Positions 1 to 8,348 of a DNA stretch of 64,000 nt are shown piece after piece. The DNA lies in contig CAZRIE010000003.1 in the NCBI GenBank assembly GCA_964600075.1, positions 1-64,000 of the forward strand, in the 5' to 3' direction. The DNA is from CAZRIE01 sp964600075 (lineage in GTDB: Bacteria > Bacteroidota > Bacteroidia > Flavobacteriales > Flavobacteriaceae). The first letter of the stretch is position 1, and each line of letters begins with the position of its first letter. The notes under the pieces were generated by a model. The model ran no database searches and was not told where the DNA came from. It was given only the letters and a program-made list of their open reading frames with translations. The translations under genes were made by a program, and so were the position numbers.

Positions 1-929
1 ATTCACATTATATGATGGTCATGCCCACAATGCGTTTGGGTGAAAAAGACAGCGATTATGCTGTAGTTGGTGCGGTTCCCGTTGAAGCTGAAGGCATCAC
101 CTATATCTACGGAAGACAATCTTGTGATACCAGAAGTGAAGACGGTACTATTGATGTAGGAAATGCGAAATACGGAGGTCAAGAGGCCATGGTCATTTTT
201 GAAGACGTGTTTATTCCTAATAGCTTGATTTTTATGGATGGTGAATATCAGTATGCCGCAATGCTGGTAGAACGTTTTACCAATTACCATAGGCGAAGTT
301 ATGTGTGCAAGTCGGGTGTTGGCGACGTTTTGATCGGTGCCGCTGCCGCAATAGCTGAAATGAATGGTTTGACCAAAACATCACATATCAAAGACAAATT
401 AGTTGAAATGACCCATCTGAACGAAACTGTCTACGCAACGGGTATCGCGGCTTCATACCAAGGGTATCAAACCAAATCGGGTAATTATATGGCAGATGAT
501 ATGTTGTCTAACGTATGCAAGCATCATGTGACCAAACTTCCGTTTGAAATAAGCCGACTGGCCCAAGACCTAGGTGGCGGCTTGGTCTCTACCTTACCGT
601 CGGAAAAAGATTTGAATCATCCAGTTATTGGAAAGCTATTAAAAAAATATCTTCGTGGAAAAGCTGATGTAAATACCGAAGATAGAGTACGCACCTTGCG
701 TTTAATTGAAAATATTACCATGGGAAGAAACGCAGTGGGCTATTTAACCGAAAGTATGCATGGTGCTGGATCGCCACAGGCGCAGCGTATCCAAATTGGA
801 AGAATGATGCAATTAGAGTATAAAAAAAGACTCGCCAGTGTGATTTCAGGAATTGAAATTGAAGAGAATATAGATGAAGTGGTAGAAGAAATAGGAAGTT
901 ATTTTGAGCGGGTATTTCGGATAGACTAA
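1..929 (+). CDS. 4-hydroxybutyryl-CoA dehydratase / 4-hydroxyphenylacetate 3-hydroxylase family protein, C-terminal part
   Basis: The frame is already open at the first base, so the N-terminal portion lies outside the window; about 308 residues are visible. Family knowledge: 4-hydroxybutyryl-CoA dehydratase (AbfD) is a cytosolic FAD and [4Fe-4S] enzyme of 4-hydroxybutyrate and crotonyl-CoA metabolism; flavin hydroxylases share the fold. The visible part has the NYHRRSYVCKSGVGD segment (cluster His, active-site Tyr, cluster Cys), the MTHLNET helix and the TESMHGAGSPQAQR segment with the catalytic Glu. These favour the dehydratase/isomerase branch over the hydroxylases. The first two cluster cysteines would be upstream, out of view. 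Compared with AbfD as I remember it, one residue is missing between the active-site Tyr and the cluster Cys (see findings). The exact substrate is open. Confidence 0.8.
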   Translation, partial: SHYMMVMPTMRLGEKDSDYAVVGAVPVEAEGITYIYGRQSCDTRSEDGTIDVGNAKYGGQEAMVIFEDVFIPNSLIFMDGEYQYAAMLVERFTNYHRRSYVCKSGVGDVLIGAAAAIAEMNGLTKTSHIKDKLVEMTHLNETVYATGIAASYQGYQTKSGNYMADDMLSNVCKHHVTKLPFEISRLAQDLGGGLVSTLPSEKDLNHPVIGKLLKKYLRGKADVNTEDRVRTLRLIENITMGRNAVGYLTESMHGAGSPQAQRIQIGRMMQLEYKKRLASVISGIEIEENIDEVVEEIGSYFERVFRID

Positions 930-1646
930 ACCTCCCCTCACTTAACTCTGTAACCTATCTGACTTAAGGAACACTCTGACAAGCCAAAAATAGCTTTTAC
1001 CTGATAAAAACGAAAGGCTAACAAAGACGTGCACTATGAGAAGCCCTAGTCCATCCCGATAGCTATCGGGACTAAAGTTAATTGCTATTTTCTTTTTTAC
1101 TTAAACTACCTTTTCTTCTTTAATATAACTTGCTCGGCATCTTATGTGTAATTAGTGCACCAAAGGCGAATCGTCAGGGGCATCTGTATGATTATAAGCT
1201 GAATAGACCTTTGCATTGCTCTCGGCAGAAACTCGGTCGTCGGAGGCAGGTCGCTATAAAAATATGATCCAAATTTTAGTGCTGTAAAACAACCTTTTTA
1301 TAAAACCATAATTTTTGTTTCGTTTCAAAAACAATGCTTCTACTTCATTAAGAAGATATAAAAATGGGATAGACTTGATGAAGGTCTACCCTATTTGGAG
1401 GCTGATTGGCTGTTAAATAATTAATGAAGGTGCTGACGTGATGCCGTCCAACAGATTCGCTTACTGTCTTTAAAGTTGGAAAATAAAGTAACCCTTTTCG
1501 ATTCTGTTGGCGATGGATTAATGAATGTTTTCATGATTGTTATTTTTTGATTTTAATTGTTGTTTGTGCTAAAGTCTTAATCGTATATCAAATTTCCTAT
1601 AATAGCTTCTCCTGTTTTGTGTTGAAATGAAGGTTATAGGCGTACT
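930..1646. other. Intergenic region, 717 bp, no convincing gene
   Basis: This stretch lies between the dehydratase stop and the end of the convergent dehydrogenase. It holds a perfect 18-bp palindrome at 1054-1071. On the minus strand, 1152-1253 is a short open stretch (about 33 codons, no Met start) whose translation contains AESNAKVYSAYNHTDAPDD and ends in a stop. It has a protein-like composition but no family I recognise, and may be debris of a lost gene. The rest is AT-rich with stops in all frames. Confidence 0.5.
1054..1071. repeat. Perfect 18-bp palindrome (REP-like)
   Basis: TCCCGATAGCTATCGGGA reads identically on both strands. It is GC-rich against an AT-rich intergenic background. 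A related element with the same outer arms (CCCGAT...ATCGGG) lies at 58131-58146. Palindromes of this kind are scattered between genes in flavobacterial genomes as I remember them; function unknown. Confidence 0.6.
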
Positions 1647-2618
1647 TTACATTAGTACTACGATGTTGCCCGTTTTATGTCCCGTTTCAAAATATCGGTG
1701 CGCCTCGGCGACTTGCTCCAGCGAATAACGTTTGGCGATTACCGATTTTAATTGACCGGTTTCCATAAGTTGCTTGATTTCTTGAAGGAAAGTTCGAATT
1801 GTTGAAACATGAAGCATTCCCCTGGCTGAAAATAGTGCCCTTTTGCTCCCGAAGATGGAGGTCTTTATCATATGAAAAAGAAGTGACAGACCAAGTACAG
1901 GGGAAATATAGGCCCCTTTTTCGGTCAATGAGCTTTTACAACTTGTAAACGAACTTTTGCCCACTGTATCATAAATAACATCATAGGTCTTTCCGTTTTT
2001 CGTAAAATCTTCTTGGGTGTAGTCAATGATGATATCCGCTCCGAGTGATGCTACCAAATCTAAGTTCTTAGTACTGCAAACCGCTGTAATTTCAGTCCCA
2101 AAATATTTTGCAAGCTGTACCGCCGAGGTACCTAGACTTCCTGAGGCGCCATTGATCAAAATACGTTGTCCGGGTTTGATTTTTGCCAGTTTCTTAAGAA
2201 CATTTAGAGATGTTATATGTCCGTCGCCCACAACGGCAGCTTCCTCATACGTTATATTTTCAGGTTTTAGGACAATTATTCCCTCTTCCTGAATACAGAC
2301 ATACTCTGCATAGGTTCTGAAATGGACAAGTAATTCTCCAAAAACTGAATCGCCTTTTTTTAACATTTGCGCCTTTTTTCCGATGGCCTCGATCTTGCCG
2401 GCAAAACCGGTGCCTGAAACAGGATTCTTGGGCTTCGCAAGACCCATAAAGAGTCTGCAGATAAGTGGATATCCCGTCCGCATCATCGTCTCGGCGGTTG
2501 TAATGGTTGCGGCATGAATCTTTATAAGGACTTCATTGTCTTTTGGGACAGGTTTTTCGATATCTCTTAGTTGTAGTACATCGGGCGACCCGTATTTTGT
2601 AGTTATGATTGCTTTCAT
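1647..2618 (-). CDS. NAD(P)-dependent quinone-oxidoreductase-like alcohol dehydrogenase (MDR superfamily)
   Basis: A 323-residue medium-chain dehydrogenase/reductase. The N-terminal GroES-like domain (about 1-115) contains PVSGTGFAGKIEAIG, and the Rossmann domain carries a GASGSLG nucleotide loop at 157-163 followed by TSAVQLAKYFG. The C-terminal segment AEAHRYFETGHKTGNIVVLM is typical of the quinone-oxidoreductase branch. No structural or catalytic zinc cysteines are visible, so it is probably a zinc-independent NADPH oxidoreductase acting on quinones or enones in the cytoplasm. The true substrate is unknown. ATG start at 2618. A truncated AraC-type regulator lies just upstream on the same strand and may once have been its regulator. 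Confidence 0.85.
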   Translation of the reverse strand: MKAIITTKYGSPDVLQLRDIEKPVPKDNEVLIKIHAATITTAETMMRTGYPLICRLFMGLAKPKNPVSGTGFAGKIEAIGKKAQMLKKGDSVFGELLVHFRTYAEYVCIQEEGIIVLKPENITYEEAAVVGDGHITSLNVLKKLAKIKPGQRILINGASGSLGTSAVQLAKYFGTEITAVCSTKNLDLVASLGADIIIDYTQEDFTKNGKTYDVIYDTVGKSSFTSCKSSLTEKGAYISPVLGLSLLFHMIKTSIFGSKRALFSARGMLHVSTIRTFLQEIKQLMETGQLKSVIAKRYSLEQVAEAHRYFETGHKTGNIVVLM

Positions 2619-2689
2619 CTTTTAGTTTTTAATATACCCCAAAAGTAGGGGTAGAATGAAAGCCAATCGTTCGGGTTTGAGAATCGGAA

Positions 2690-3028
2690 CTAATTTGCGA
2701 TTACTTCTTTCCAATAGGTTCTTGGAGTAATGCCCATGGTCTTTTTAAAGTAGGTGTTGAAAACGGTCTTGGAGTTAAAGCCGCTATCGTAGGCCAATGC
2801 CAGAATCGTCAAATGTCGTTGCGATGGGTCGACAACTTTTGATTTAAAAGTTTCCAAACGATATGAATTTACGAATTCGGAAAAGTTTTTATCAAAACCC
2901 TCGTTGAGTAGTTGCGATAAATGGTTCGGAGGTATTTCTAGCATCTCCGCCATATAACGGAGCGTCATGTTAGGGTCAAGATATGGTTCTTTCTGTACTA
3001 TTAACTGATTTAATTGTTTTGATAAACC
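2690..3028 (-). pseudogene. AraC-family transcriptional regulator, 5'-truncated (DNA-binding domain only)
   Basis: The frame is open from a stop at 3029-3031 to 2690. The first ATG (2966-2968) gives only 92 residues, and upstream codons add about 20 family-like residues ending KEPYLDPN before that Met. Both helix-turn-helix units of an AraC domain are present: TLRYMAEMLEIPPNHLSQLL and the second around LALAYDSGFNSKTVFNTYFK, followed by the TPRTYWK tail. In flavobacteria this domain usually follows several membrane helices in a longer protein; those are absent, and 3032-3140 shows no continuation in any frame. I read it as a remnant left by a deletion. A functional stand-alone DNA-binding protein starting at 2968 cannot be excluded. 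Confidence 0.7.
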
Positions 3029-3140
3029 CTACACCAAATTTTTATAATGAAAAAATAATCCAAGGTTCTGATTTATGAAGTGCCCCCTAAAATTAACGTT
3101 TTATGAAACTGTCTTGGCTTCCCTTTTTCATTTAAATCTC

Positions 3141-3962
3141 CTACCCCAGCCCGACATCCAGCATCATCATAATAATAAAGCCCCCGATAAAGCCCATGGT
3201 GGCGATGTCGGTATATTTATCCTGTTGCGTTTCGGGTATCACCTCTTCCACCACAACGAAGATCATGGCACCCGCAGCAAAAGATAGCGCATACGGCAGA
3301 ATCGGCTGAAAAGTCATAACTGCCCAGGCACCTAAAACTGCGGCAATAGGTTCGACGATTGCCGAAGCCTGACCGTACATAAAACTTTTCGTTCGGCTGA
3401 GACCATGCCGACGCAATGGCATGGCGACGGCAAAACCTTCCGGAAAATTTTGCAGGCCTATACCCAGTGCCAAAGCAACGGCTCCCCCGATGGTAGCACC
3501 ATCAAAACCGGCGGCGACACCACCGAACAAAACCCCTACTGCCAAACCTTCGGGAATATTATGTAGCGTAATCGCCAAAGTCAACAAAGTGGTTCTACGC
3601 CAAGGTGTTTTAACACCTTCGGCTTCACTTTCCTTAAAATTAATATGCAAATGGGGCAAAATTTTGTCTAATCCGAAAATAAAAAGTGATCCCAATAAAA
3701 ACCCGACTGCAGCGGGAATCACTTTTACAAAACCCTCGCCCGGGCTCATTTCAATACCTGGCGCCAAAAGACTCCAAAAACTGGCGGCTACCATTACGCC
3801 ACCGGTAAAACCGAGCATTCCGTCCAGCACGGCACGGTTCATTGTTTTAAATAAAAATACAAGGGCCGCACCGGCGGCAGTCAGTCCCCAAGTGAAAAGT
3901 GTGGCATAAAAAGCCGCTAAAATGGGGTCGATAGATTCAAAATAGTCAATTATCTGTTGCAT
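3141..3962 (-). CDS. ZIP family metal transporter
   Basis: A 273-residue inner-membrane protein with about eight hydrophobic segments. It carries the two ZIP signatures in transmembrane helices 4 and 5, HNIPEG (134-139) and QNFPEG (171-176), plus VVVEEVIPE (237-245). A short histidine/acid stretch (HLHINFKESEAEG, about 104-116) sits in the variable loop where ZIP proteins usually hold metal-binding residues. ZIP proteins move divalent cations (Zn, Mn, Fe) into the cytoplasm. The gene starts one base after the stop of the DtxR/MntR-type regulator, so the two are one transcription unit. Mn or Fe is as likely as Zn as the physiological substrate. Confidence 0.9.
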   Translation of the reverse strand: MQQIIDYFESIDPILAAFYATLFTWGLTAAGAALVFLFKTMNRAVLDGMLGFTGGVMVAASFWSLLAPGIEMSPGEGFVKVIPAAVGFLLGSLFIFGLDKILPHLHINFKESEAEGVKTPWRRTTLLTLAITLHNIPEGLAVGVLFGGVAAGFDGATIGGAVALALGIGLQNFPEGFAVAMPLRRHGLSRTKSFMYGQASAIVEPIAAVLGAWAVMTFQPILPYALSFAAGAMIFVVVEEVIPETQQDKYTDIATMGFIGGFIIMMMLDVGLG

Positions 3963-3963
3963 A

Positions 3964-4620
3964 TTATTCTGTTATTTTTAAATAGAGGTTGGCAGCAATC
4001 TGGTTCGAGATATGAATGTCTTTACCTCTAATTTGAATATGCAGCGACCCATCAAATTCCTCTTTATCAACTACTGAAATGGTATCCCCTAGCGCAATTT
4101 TGTTTTTGTCCAAAAACTTGAGGAAAGGAGGCGAAGAATCCTTGACTCCGACACAGATACCAATGGTGCCGATGGGCACCTCGTTCAATAATTTTTTAAT
4201 GGCTTTTTTGAATTCTCCATTTTTAGAGGGAATGGGATCACCGTGGGGGTCCACTTGCGGAAACCCTAAGTGCTTGTCTAACCGATCGACCAGTTTTTCG
4301 CTTTTGATATGTTCAAGTTGTTCGGCCACTTCATGTACCTCGTCCCAAGAAAAATCTAGCCGCTCTACCAAAAAAACTTCCCATAAGCGGTGCTTTCGAA
4401 CAATGGAAAGGGCTATTTTCTGCCCATATTCAGTTAAACTCACACCTTTGTAGCGCCTGTAGTTGACCAACCCTTTTTCAGAAAGTTTCTTTACCATGTC
4501 GGTTACCGAAGAGGGCTTTGTCTCCATCTGCTCGGCAATAGCATTGGTCGATACGGTTGTATTATCGCCCTTACCTAAATGGTAGATTGCCTTAATATAG
4601 TCTTCTTCTGAAAGTGTCAT
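3964..4620 (-). CDS. DtxR/MntR-family metal-dependent transcriptional repressor
   Basis: A 218-residue protein with the three parts of the family: an N-terminal winged helix (about 1-75, with SSVTDMVKKLSEKGLV as recognition region), a dimerisation/metal-binding domain (about 76-140, HRLWEVFLVERLDFSWDEVHEVAEQLEH, rich in His and Glu ligands), and a C-terminal FeoA-like SH3 domain (about 150-218). Members bind Mn(II) or Fe(II) and repress uptake genes. It is the first gene of a unit with the ZIP transporter and is divergent from a TonB receptor. The palindrome at 4671-4686 between them is its likely operator. ATG start at 4620, supported by a promoter at 4639-4667. Whether it senses Mn or Fe cannot be told from sequence. 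Confidence 0.9.
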   Translation of the reverse strand: MTLSEEDYIKAIYHLGKGDNTTVSTNAIAEQMETKPSSVTDMVKKLSEKGLVNYRRYKGVSLTEYGQKIALSIVRKHRLWEVFLVERLDFSWDEVHEVAEQLEHIKSEKLVDRLDKHLGFPQVDPHGDPIPSKNGEFKKAIKKLLNEVPIGTIGICVGVKDSSPPFLKFLDKNKIALGDTISVVDKEEFDGSLHIQIRGKDIHISNQIAANLYLKITE

Positions 4621-4638
4621 CTTAATCTTCTATTTTAA

Positions 4639-4667
4639 CAAAAATACATTTTTATATCTAAAAACAA
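4639..4667 (-). promoter_or_regulatory. Bacteroidota-type promoter for the DtxR/MntR-ZIP unit
   Basis: On the minus strand, TTG (4665-4667) is followed after 18 bp by TATTTTTG (4639-4646), matching the flavobacterial TTG-N17-23-TAnnTTTG consensus. The box ends about 18 bp before the ATG at 4620, so the leader is very short. Confidence 0.6.
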
Positions 4668-4670
4668 ATA

Positions 4671-4686
4671 TTTAGATTTGTCTAAA
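4671..4686. promoter_or_regulatory. Palindromic operator, probably for the DtxR/MntR-type repressor
   Basis: TTTAGATTTGTCTAAA has perfect 6-bp arms (TTTAGA/TCTAAA) around a 4-bp spacer. Two further TCTAAA half-sites lie at 4657-4662 and 4709-4714. It sits between the repressor gene and the divergent TonB receptor and contains TAGATTTG (4673-4680), a match to the TAnnTTTG -7 box directed at the receptor gene. Binding there would block receptor transcription and, through the upstream half-site, could affect the repressor's own promoter. Size and symmetry fit DtxR-family operators; binding itself is inference. Confidence 0.6.
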
Positions 4687-4716
4687 AATTAATTTATACT
4701 CGCTAAAATCTAAATA

Positions 4717-6990
4717 ATGACTTCATATCGCACCCTTTTTTGCATTTTTGGACTTCTGTTGGGACTAAATATTTCGCTGACTGGCCAAGAAGCCCAGTTG
4801 AGTGGCACAGTATCCTATAATGGAATACCAGTACCGTTCGCGAACCTTTATCTGGAAGACACCACATTGGGGACCGCCACCGATGAGGACGGTAATTTCA
4901 ACTTAAAAAACATACCGGAAGGACTCTTTCGGTTAAGGGCCAAGGTATTGGGTTACCTTCCATTTAGTGCAAAAATTAGGTTTACGACCAACGAAAGCAA
5001 ATCCATTCATATTGCTTTGACGGCCGCCCCTGAACAATTGGAAGAAACCGTGGTAACCGGAACCCTAAAAGCGGTCAGGCGCTCGGATAGCCCTGTTCCG
5101 GTGGAAGTCTATAGCCCTACATTCCTTAAAAAAAATCCGACCGCCAGTATTTTCGAAGCTTTATCAAACGTTAACGGGGTGCGCCCCCAAATTAATTGTA
5201 ACGTTTGCAACACAGGCGATATTCATATTAACGGTCTGGAAGGCCCGTATACCTTAGTCCTAATTGATGGCATGCCCATCGTAAGTGGACTAGGAACGGT
5301 GTACGGACTCTCTGGCATTCCAAATTCGCTTATCAAGCAAATCGAAATCGTTAAAGGACCAGCTTCTAGTTTGTATGGAAGTGAAGCCGTTGGTGGCCTC
5401 ATCAACATCATTACAAAAAACACCTTGGAAGCTCCCGATTTTTTTGCGGATGCCTTTGCCACCGGATGGGGCGAATACAATCTCGATGTAGGCGCAAAAA
5501 TCAATTTTGGTAAAAAAACGGATATGCTTTTAGGAATCAATTATTTCAATTACGACGAAATCATTGATAATAATGGCGATAATTTTACCGATTTGACCCT
5601 TCAAGACCGTATTTCAATTTTTCAAAAATGGAATTTCCAACGCGAAGACAATCGTATTCTTTCCCTCGCTGGACGCTTCTTTTACGAAAACCGTTGGGGC
5701 GGCGAACTCCAGTGGACGCCCGAATTTCGAGGAGGCGATGAGGTGTATGGCGAAAGCATTTATACGCGCAGATGGGAGGTCTTGGGCAAGTACCAACTGC
5801 CTATCGAAGAGAAGGTGCTCTTCTCGTTCTCCTACAACGACCATAATCAAAACTCCGTTTATGGGGATGTACCCTATCTAGCCGACCAGCGTATCGGTTT
5901 TGGACAGCTAACCTGGGATAAAACATTGAACCGGCACGACCTATTGTTCGGTAGCGCACTTCGCTACAATTACTATGACGACAATACAACAGCAACGGAA
6001 ATTGCAGATGAAGTCATTATTCCCAGTCTTTTTGTACAGGATGAAATCGAACTTACACAAAAACAGTCGCTTTTGCTAGGCATGCGCTATGATTACGACA
6101 AGCGACATGGCAATATTTTTACACCACGAATGGCCTATCGCTGGAAAATTAACGATAACGATATTGTTCGCTTTAATGCAGGCACCGGATTTCGGGTAGT
6201 AAACCTTTTCACCGAAGAACATGCAGCACTTACCGGTGCTCGCGATGTTATAGTTACCGAAGAATTAAATCCTGAACGCTCGTTCAACTTCAACCTGAAC
6301 TATCTAAAAAAAATATATTCCGATAACGGCACTTTTATAGGTCTAGACGCCTCGATTTTTTACACCAATTTTAGCAACGCCATTTTACCCGATTATGACA
6401 CCGACCCTAACCTTATTATTTATGACAATTTAGATGGCAAATCGGTTTCGCAGGGGGTAAGTGCCAATGTCGATGTGGTTTTTCCTGGCGGATTCAAATT
6501 CTTACTCGGCGCAACCTTTTTGGATGTAAGCCAAACGGAAAATGGTGTTTCAGAACGTCAAATTCTGACTGAAAGCTTTACGGGCACCTGGAACTTTTCG
6601 TATGATTTTAGACGTATCAAACTCTCTGTAGATTACACGGGAAACCTCTATGGTCCGATGCGCTTGCCAATACTCGGTGAAAATGATCCGCGACAGGAAT
6701 TTTCTCCCACCTGGAGTATTCAGAATATTCAATTCACATACAAAGGCATAAAAGATTTTGAATTCTATGGCGGTATTAAAAACCTGCTGAATTGGACGCC
6801 AAACAGGGGTAACCCCTTTATCATTGCTCGTGCAAACGACCCATTCGATAAAAATGTGACTTTCGATAACAATGGTGCTGCAGTGGCCACAGCCGATAAT
6901 CCCAATGCGCTAACCTTTGACCCATCCTACGTCTATGGACCAAATCAAGGTATTCGCGGTTTCTTCGGCCTACGTTATCTTTTGAATTAA
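4717..6990 (+). CDS. TonB-dependent outer-membrane receptor, probably for a metal chelate
   Basis: 757 residues. Signal peptide (1-23), a carboxypeptidase-regulatory-like beta-sandwich (about 26-105), plug domain (about 110-235, with VLIDGMPIVSGLGTVYG and VKGPASSLYGSEAVGGLINIITK), and a beta-barrel to the C-terminus. A Cys pair (C161, C164) sits in the plug just before DIHINGL. TonB receptors bring iron chelates, cobalamin or other large ligands across the outer membrane using TonB energy. The divergent DtxR-type repressor and ZIP transporter make metal uptake the best guess. ATG at 4717 lies 30 bp after the putative operator. It is not paired with a SusD, unlike the receptor at 8349. Confidence 0.88.
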   Translation: MTSYRTLFCIFGLLLGLNISLTGQEAQLSGTVSYNGIPVPFANLYLEDTTLGTATDEDGNFNLKNIPEGLFRLRAKVLGYLPFSAKIRFTTNESKSIHIALTAAPEQLEETVVTGTLKAVRRSDSPVPVEVYSPTFLKKNPTASIFEALSNVNGVRPQINCNVCNTGDIHINGLEGPYTLVLIDGMPIVSGLGTVYGLSGIPNSLIKQIEIVKGPASSLYGSEAVGGLINIITKNTLEAPDFFADAFATGWGEYNLDVGAKINFGKKTDMLLGINYFNYDEIIDNNGDNFTDLTLQDRISIFQKWNFQREDNRILSLAGRFFYENRWGGELQWTPEFRGGDEVYGESIYTRRWEVLGKYQLPIEEKVLFSFSYNDHNQNSVYGDVPYLADQRIGFGQLTWDKTLNRHDLLFGSALRYNYYDDNTTATEIADEVIIPSLFVQDEIELTQKQSLLLGMRYDYDKRHGNIFTPRMAYRWKINDNDIVRFNAGTGFRVVNLFTEEHAALTGARDVIVTEELNPERSFNFNLNYLKKIYSDNGTFIGLDASIFYTNFSNAILPDYDTDPNLIIYDNLDGKSVSQGVSANVDVVFPGGFKFLLGATFLDVSQTENGVSERQILTESFTGTWNFSYDFRRIKLSVDYTGNLYGPMRLPILGENDPRQEFSPTWSIQNIQFTYKGIKDFEFYGGIKNLLNWTPNRGNPFIIARANDPFDKNVTFDNNGAAVATADNPNALTFDPSYVYGPNQGIRGFFGLRYLLN

Positions 6991-7051
6991 GAACCTTGCT
7001 CTTGTCTGGAATACTTATTTTTGGTTTACTTTACGGGGTAGACTTGAAAAT

Positions 7052-8218
7052 TTGGTGAATAACACGAACTATTTTGATTATGTCATCATCGGTGCCGGTG
7101 CTGCGGGATTAATGCTTGCCGACGCCATGGGGAAGGATGCTTTTTTTAAGGGCAGGTCCATTTTGTTAGTGGATAAGGATGCCAAAAAAACCAACGATCG
7201 AACCTGGTGCTTTTGGGAAAAGGGCGAAGGGCAATTTGATAGTATAGTACATAGAACTTGGAATCACATCTATTTCTCGGGGCAAAAATTCTCCAAGCAT
7301 TTCCCTATAGCGCCCTATACTTATAAAATGGTCCGTGGGATCGATTTCTATACGTCCTTGTTCGAGCGCATCAGCAATTACCCGAATATCACTTTCAAAC
7401 AAGAGACCGTACAAAAAGTCGAAGATTTATCGGACCAAGTTCTCATCACTACAGACACCTCGAAGTACACAGCAAGACAGGTGTTTAATAGTATGTTCGA
7501 CTACAAAATGGCGACCCACCAAAAGAGATATCCTGTTTTACAACAACACTTTTTGGGATGGTTCGTGAAAACGGACAAGCCCGTCTTTGATGTTGATCAA
7601 GCAACTTACATGGATTTCTCCATTCCCCAAACAGGAAATACACGATTTATGTACGTGCTTCCTTTTTCGGAGACCGAAGCCTTGGTAGAGTACACTTTAT
7701 TTTCCGAAGTACTCCTTCAGAAAGAGGAATATGAAAAGGCAATCGACCATTATATTAAGGTAGACCTGAATTGTGCTAACTACAAGATAAACGAAAAGGA
7801 GCAGGGCAGCATTCCTATGACCTGTTACGATTTTAGCGAACACCATACTCCGAACATACGTTATATCGGTACGGCGGGCGGTTGGGCCAAACCAAGTACC
7901 GGCTATACGTTTATGAGTACCACAAAAAAAATTCCAGTGCTTCTGGAATATATAAAAACGGGGGAACCGTTAAGTGATCTCAGCTTCAAGAACAAATTCT
8001 GGTACTACGATCTACTTTTTCTTGATGTACTTTTCAATGATAACGAAAGTGGGCATCTCATATTCGAATCACTTTTCAAAAATCGCACTCCACAATTAAT
8101 CTTTAAATTTCTAGATGAACAAACTTCGTTTCGAGAAGATATCCATTACATACTAGGATGCTCTAAAAAACCCTTTATTTCCGCACTGTTAAATAGACTA
8201 TTCTATGCTATATCATAG
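7052..8218 (+). CDS. crtY: Lycopene cyclase (CrtY-type)
   Basis: 388 residues. FAD/NAD-binding Rossmann motif GAGAAG at 14-19 (VIIGAGAAGLMLAD), then NDRTWCFWEKG (48-58), which is characteristic of CrtY-type lycopene cyclases, and a C-terminal GTAGGWAKPSTGYTF motif. The enzyme closes the beta-ionone rings of lycopene to make beta-carotene, precursor of zeaxanthin-type pigments. No ATG is available before the nucleotide-binding loop, so the start must be TTG at 7052 or GTG at 7055. It follows the TonB receptor by 61 bp on the same strand, with no other carotenoid gene in view, so it is separated from the usual crt cluster. Confidence 0.88.
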   Translation: MVNNTNYFDYVIIGAGAAGLMLADAMGKDAFFKGRSILLVDKDAKKTNDRTWCFWEKGEGQFDSIVHRTWNHIYFSGQKFSKHFPIAPYTYKMVRGIDFYTSLFERISNYPNITFKQETVQKVEDLSDQVLITTDTSKYTARQVFNSMFDYKMATHQKRYPVLQQHFLGWFVKTDKPVFDVDQATYMDFSIPQTGNTRFMYVLPFSETEALVEYTLFSEVLLQKEEYEKAIDHYIKVDLNCANYKINEKEQGSIPMTCYDFSEHHTPNIRYIGTAGGWAKPSTGYTFMSTTKKIPVLLEYIKTGEPLSDLSFKNKFWYYDLLFLDVLFNDNESGHLIFESLFKNRTPQLIFKFLDEQTSFREDIHYILGCSKKPFISALLNRLFYAIS

Positions 8219-8348
8219 GTGCTTTTGATAGAATAGGGTATTACAACGTTAAAAGATGGGCTCCACCCTAAGTATTTAACAAAAATTTATAGTTTTAAAT
8301 AAAAAAAAACTACATTTAGTCCTTAATAACCTAATCACCTATAACTTT

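Noticed and set aside
3421..3909. 162-codon open frame on the plus strand inside the ZIP transporter gene
   Set aside because: It is antisense to a convincing ZIP protein and its Pro/Lys/Thr-rich translation shows no domain; it follows from codon bias of the real gene.
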